From NCBI GenBank assembly GCA_001247695.2, contig LGRX02024693.1:36985-100984 (forward strand): a stretch of DNA of 64,000 bases, read 5' to 3'. This document shows, piece by piece, positions 59,967-64,000 of this stretch. This DNA is from Cymbomonas tetramitiformis. Its lineage: Eukaryota > Chlorophyta > Pyramimonadophyceae > Pyramimonadales > Pyramimonadaceae. Positions within the stretch are counted from its first letter, which is position 1, and each line of letters starts with the position of its first letter. The translations under genes and the position numbers were made by a program. Below the pieces are notes generated by a model. It saw only the letters and a program-made list of their open reading frames with translations. It was not told where the DNA came from and made no database searches.

Positions 59967-60275
59967 GGTTGGATGAGGTGGCAGGGGAAGAAAGAAAAGT
60001 GCCAAGCTGAAAAGTGAGTTGTGAGGACAAGGTAGGTGCTTAAATATCTCAGTAGTGTGGCCGTCGTGATTTCAGTTGGCCAATCAAATGACCTCTTTCA
60101 GGTGGGTCTGATCGAAGGCCCGCATGTCACAAACATAGCATGTCACAACATTGGAAATGTGAAACGTCGATAACAATTTCATTCAAAATATGTTCGAATA
60201 CAATTATATTTAACGGTGTTCCAACGATAAGTCAATTTGCTCAATGACAAAGCTATATGTTGTCGCTATATAGCA

Positions 60276-60515
60276 TCAATTCATCCGACGGAACTTGACC
60301 CAAGAGCTAAGCTCCTCTCTGAACACGCGACAAAAAAGGCTGAGTGAGCATTCCATGCCTTCGCCGTCGACGCATTGTGTATTGTAGTTCTGCCACAACG
60401 TTTGGATAGTCATACCCGGCGGAAGAAGAACTGTACTGCTGCATGGGTAAGACTCCCCGTGATTTTTGGCAAACCGGTCGATGTATGTGAAAACAGACTG
60501 CCGCTTGGATGGCAT
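60276..60515 (-). CDS. Small conserved-pair protein, copy B (79 aa)
   Basis: ATG at 60515 (MPSKRQSVFTYIDRF), stop at 60276. Contains GMTIQTLWQNYNTQC and CSLSLFCRVFREELSSW, aligning end to end with copy A. Homology between two adjacent short frames is good evidence that both are genes. Function unknown. Confidence 0.55.
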   Translation of the reverse strand: MPSKRQSVFTYIDRFAKNHGESYPCSSTVLLPPGMTIQTLWQNYNTQCVDGEGMECSLSLFCRVFREELSSWVKFRRMN

Positions 60516-60756
60516 GACTATGGTAGAAGTAGAAGCAGGTGCGTCGCTGACGGGAAAAGGGGGCAAATGAGTAGTTTAGGAAAGAAATAGAGCTTATGAT
60601 CTTGGAAAGTCTTGGACCTGCCGAATTATTAGCCTATCAGATACCCGGTACTAGTCCGCTCGGATCGAAGGACCTACAAGTACATATCTACTATTATTTT
60701 GCGACGAAGGCGTGTCTGCGAAGTCCATGATTATCCTGTCTGCATTGCCAATCATT

Positions 60757-61524
60757 CTATGAAAGCAACCTCTGAAGTATGCTTTTCGGGCACCTTAACT
60801 TGCAGATGCACATCATCAACCGACCAAACGGAGTGAGACGGTAAAATGGATAAGAATATACAAAATCTGGAGCGTGTAAGTTGGAGTGTACAAACCCCAT
60901 TCTTGCTGTATACTTCTGAAAGTGAGGGGTTTTGAAAATTGTGGCGTCCCGCATTTCAATGCGCACCGAGGTAACGAGTTGCCCGCCAGATATCTGCTGT
61001 CTCACGACGGGGCGACCCTTTGGCCGACCTGCAAAACATGCGACGCATTGGATTTCCCAAAAGGCTAGAAACTGCAGGTAGTCCCCATAGGACCAAGCAC
61101 TCATGGAATTCCGTTCTGCTGGATGCCGCGTATCCCCCGGGTACTTAAACAAAGGTCGGCATCTTGCATATGGCTGTCCTAATATATGACCCCTTGCAAA
61201 ACGACAGAAAAACTTATGCCGTGCGTAATCAGCTTTCCGACAAGTTTGGGGGGCTTTGCAGTAATTCGCAAGATAGCAGCCGGTACACGTTGCAAGTTGT
61301 GAACGATCTTGAAGCCCGCAGTGCGGGCAAACTGGGTACAAAAATTTCATCCGTAAAGGCAGATTATCATGCACGCTTGCGTCATACATTTGAAATTGTA
61401 TCTTATGTTCCTCTTCCATCGATTTCTTGAGCGCTAGTTCTGAGGGCGAGGACTCTTCAGGGAACCATAGTAACCAAACGTTTTTATCTGGATTTTCCTT
61501 CCGCAAAGTAGCAAGTATTGTCAT
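60757..61524 (-). CDS. MYND zinc-finger protein (255 aa)
   Basis: ATG at 61524 (MTILATLRKENPDKNVWLLW). A MYND finger at residues 66-107 has C66-x2-C69, C80-x2-C83, Y88-C89, C95, H103 and C107 (CPHCGLQ, ATCTGCYLANYC, ARHKFFC). MYND domains usually bind proline-rich peptides in chromatin or signalling proteins. The spacing between C89 and C95 is two residues longer than usual. The rest (GDYLQFLAFWEIQCVACF and following) has no domain I recognise; no SET domain is visible. An in-frame ATG 34 codons upstream is possible but lies in pyrimidine-rich leader-like sequence. Confidence 0.65.
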   Translation of the reverse strand: MTILATLRKENPDKNVWLLWFPEESSPSELALKKSMEEEHKIQFQMYDASVHDNLPLRMKFLYPVCPHCGLQDRSQLATCTGCYLANYCKAPQTCRKADYARHKFFCRFARGHILGQPYARCRPLFKYPGDTRHPAERNSMSAWSYGDYLQFLAFWEIQCVACFAGRPKGRPVVRQQISGGQLVTSVRIEMRDATIFKTPHFQKYTARMGFVHSNLHAPDFVYSYPFYRLTPFGRLMMCICKLRCPKSILQRLLS

Positions 61525-61905
61525 TGGAATTGATTGAACTGAGATGGATGGGAATAAAGGTGCGTCGATGAAGTGTCGAGCGGGGAAATGATTTTGGAAG
61601 AGAGGGGAATAGGTTTCATACCTCAATGGTCGTCGTGGTACCGCTCAACTTCATTTAACCAATATAATCGGGCAATCACAATGAAAGCGGAGGCATGTCA
61701 CCCGCCCCATAAATGACATCGGTTCCACAACAACATATGTCGCCAATACTTTTGGAGAATATACTTTATTTACAATTGTCATATCAAGATATACCATACG
61801 TGTTTCATCAGCGTACTTCTGCACTGAGACAATAGGTTATTAAGACTATCAACAAATATTGACCTAGGTGCCGGCACCATGTCCTAGCAGGGAAATCATC
61901 ATTGC

Positions 61906-64000
61906 CTAGCGAGCTTTACTTTTCTTGTTCTGATCGGATCCCGGATTTCCGCCTGGTGCCACTTTCCGCTTAGGTATAGGCCCCGCCTTCTTGGCGGCCT
62001 CAGCCTTCTGTTTCTTGGCGGCCTTGTCGGCCTCGGCCTTCTGTTTCTTGGCGGCATCCTCCTGTTTCTTGGCGGCCTTGACGGCCTCGGCCTGCTGCCG
62101 CTTGGCGGACTTGTCGGCCTCGGCGGCCTCGGCCTGCTGTTTCTTGGCGGCCTTGGCGGCCTCGGCCTCCTGCTGCTTGGCGGTCTTGGCGGCCTCGGCG
62201 GCCTCGGCCTGCTGTTTGTTGGCGGCCTTGGCGGCCTCGGCCTCCTGCTGCTTGGCGGTCTTGGCGGCCTCGGCGGCCTCGGCCTGCTGTTTCTTGGCGG
62301 CCTTGGCGGCCTCGGCCTCCTGCTGCTTGGCGGCCTTGGCGGCCTCGGCCTCCTGCTGCTTGGCGGCCTTTTCCGTTTCCCTCATTTCGACCGCCATCTT
62401 CTTCTCCCGCTCCTTCTCGACTTTCTCTTGCTCTTTACGATGTGCCTCTCTCTGCCTTTTCACCTCGTCGTATTCCTGCTTGCTCAACACTTCGTCGGCC
62501 AAAGAAAAAAAATCCATCAGGAAACCTAATGCGCTCTTTCGCTGAGTCGACCATACCTTGCTCCCTGCATCCAAGACACCAACACTTGTTAAAACCGATA
62601 TACAAAGTATTTTTCAAAAAATGGATGTAGACATGAATGCTTACCTATCGAAAGCGACGGAACCCAATCCCAACATGTTGGCGGCTACCGAAGTGGTCCC
62701 CGAACCGCAGCACGCATCCAAGATGAAGTGATAATCGTGATGAAGAGGTAACACCCCCTCGTACGCAGATTTCCCCCTCGCTTCCCCCTCTAACTCAGGA
62801 CCTCGCATATGGATATTGATGAGGTCGTGGATGAGCTTCAGCGGCTTCTGGTGTTTGTTAATTCTTTTACCCTCGGAGTTAATGGCGAATTTCGACGAGT
62901 GTACAGGGGCATATTCCGAGGTGTTGGTTCGGCAAGAAGCCACGAACTGCTTATCGACGACATCACTATCCGCATTCTCCTCCTCACCGAGAACTCTAAT
63001 CAAGTTCTTCATCCAGGGAAGCCTTTTATGCACGGCTGGGTGGGTTTCGTCTGCGAGCGCAATCAGCGCTGCTTAGTCAGATTGCCCATGCTTAGACGCC
63101 AAAAGGCAATCACAGAATTGTACGTAACTTAACATCTACGGACCTGTAGGTGTTGCTTCCTTGACGTAGTAACACAAGACAAAGCACTCCATACGGTTGG
63201 CGTAGTTCCGTGGCGCAACGCCGGATTCCAAGGGCATCATGTTCGATCTGCTCAAAGGTTTCACCCAGAACATCTTTTCGGCGTTCCCGTGGCAAAACTG
63301 CTTGGCGGCTTCGAAGAACTCGTGGTGTTGTTGGAAGCCACAGAAACATCCCCCTACCCAATCATCACACGTGGTCAAATTGTTGAAGTTGTGTAGGAAT
63401 TGCTTGAACTCTCCTGCTAAGAGAGGTTTCGGGAACCATTTCTTGTTCGAGTCCAGAGCATACTCGCAATCCATAATGAAACCGGTGAATGGAAGCCTGG
63501 GAAGAGTCGTGAAGGATTCAGGTGATGCGGGCTCCAGCAGAAAGTCCTTCTTGAAAACCAACTGCGGAATCTTGTGAGTGTAGAAGTAGTCATCATCGTC
63601 GACTTGCTGGCCCTCAGGAACGTTTGACAATATTCGATAACTCACTCCTGTGTGCAATGTAAACGATTAGTAATTACATAGCTACGGTGCACAAATGGAA
63701 TATGAAACCGAGATACGCACCTGGAAGATCCTTTAGGATGTTTTCCGCAGTCGATGCTGTCGTCGACCCGATTTTCAGCAACATCCTGCTGTCGATATTA
63801 TTCCAGTAGAACTTTATATCCTTCGGAATGTTTTTGATCAGTTTCTCTATCTTCTCCTCGTGCCGCTGTTTTTCTTTTGCAGGCCGTTGATCAAATTGAA
63901 ATTTCCGGTTCTCCTGCTCGTTCTTGCAGGAGACCTTCGGGGGCACCACTCCCGCCTGGTACAGTTGTAAACAAACCCCGTTGTTAATTGAACGCGCAAG
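61906..64000 (-). CDS. DNA methyltransferase-like protein with coiled-coil tail, 5' end beyond the window
   Basis: Exons 63721-64000 (open to the edge), 63144-63647, 62645-63050 and 61906-62560, all GT/AG with closing phases; 614 residues seen. Exon 3 has the AdoMet-binding motif I, FILDACCGSGTTSVAANML, placed after the region where motif IV should lie. That is the order of beta-class amino-methyltransferases (N6-A or N4-C). At the motif IV position, exon 2 has FTGFIMDCEY, so DPPY appears as DCEY. The last exon encodes a long Lys/Ala/Glu/Gln coiled coil made of repeated KQQAEAAEAAK-type units, then a basic tail (KRKVAPGGN, KKSKAR). Domain identity is fair. Activity is doubtful. Confidence 0.65.
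62000..62370 (-). repeat. Coding repeats of the coiled-coil tail
   Basis: Repeats of 30-48 bp built from cttggcggccttggcggcct and cggcctcctgctgcttggcg, in frame with the methyltransferase-like gene. They encode the AAKAAKKQQAEA-type heptads. Confidence 0.85.

Noticed and set aside
61991..62545. 184-codon plus-strand Ala/Ser/Cys-rich frame
   Set aside because: Antisense to the repeat-built coiled coil, which has matching phases with the other methyltransferase exons.
1..64000. tRNA, rRNA and CRISPR arrays
   Set aside because: No rRNA-like or CRISPR-like pattern was seen, and no convincing tRNA. Reading by eye could miss a single tRNA; a tRNAscan-type search would decide.

Overview
This is eukaryotic nuclear DNA. 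Protein-coding segments are split by GT/AG introns whose phases close exactly. Coding DNA is mostly GC-rich and the DNA between genes is AT-rich, full of minisatellites and transposons. An outer-arm dynein gamma-type heavy chain shows that the organism has motile flagella. Its match to the DNAH5/ODA2 class, together with an ionotropic glutamate receptor lacking an N-terminal domain, suits a flagellated alga, possibly a prasinophyte-type green alga. That taxonomic guess is an inference and was not tested.

Layout. (1) 1-16480, minus strand: nine exons of a dynein heavy chain, 4323 codons, running off the left edge before the C-terminus. (2) 16481-17240: the interval between two divergent genes. 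(3) 17241-23939, plus strand: a 14-exon gene for a 422-residue secreted sialidase-like (Asp-box) protein, with several introns carrying minisatellites. (4) 24000-36400: repeat-rich DNA with a minisatellite at about 24.0 kb, degenerate 0.4-0.5 kb repeats, GT-rich microsatellites, a 1.07 kb terminal-inverted-repeat element, and a few poorly supported minus-strand exons. (5) 36493-41920, minus strand: a two-exon ionotropic glutamate receptor gene followed downstream by four near-identical tandem copies of its 3' part. (6) 42870-55100: nested mobile elements. These are a miniature LTR element, a decayed retroelement carrying an NPPF-type methyltransferase domain and split by a long-TIR element, an intact chromodomain-BED-hAT transposon, and two inverted copies of another repeat family. 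(7) 56752-64000, minus strand: a run of small genes, including two pairs of tandem paralogues, a MYND zinc-finger protein, and a DNA-methyltransferase-like gene with a Lys/Ala/Glu/Gln coiled-coil tail running off the right edge.

The genes do not form one pathway. The points of most interest are structural. Minisatellites have copied a 5' splice site in the sialidase-like gene and a 3' splice site in the glutamate receptor gene. The receptor's 3' half forms an alternating 860/853-bp array. Several transposons can be delimited to the base by target-site duplications.
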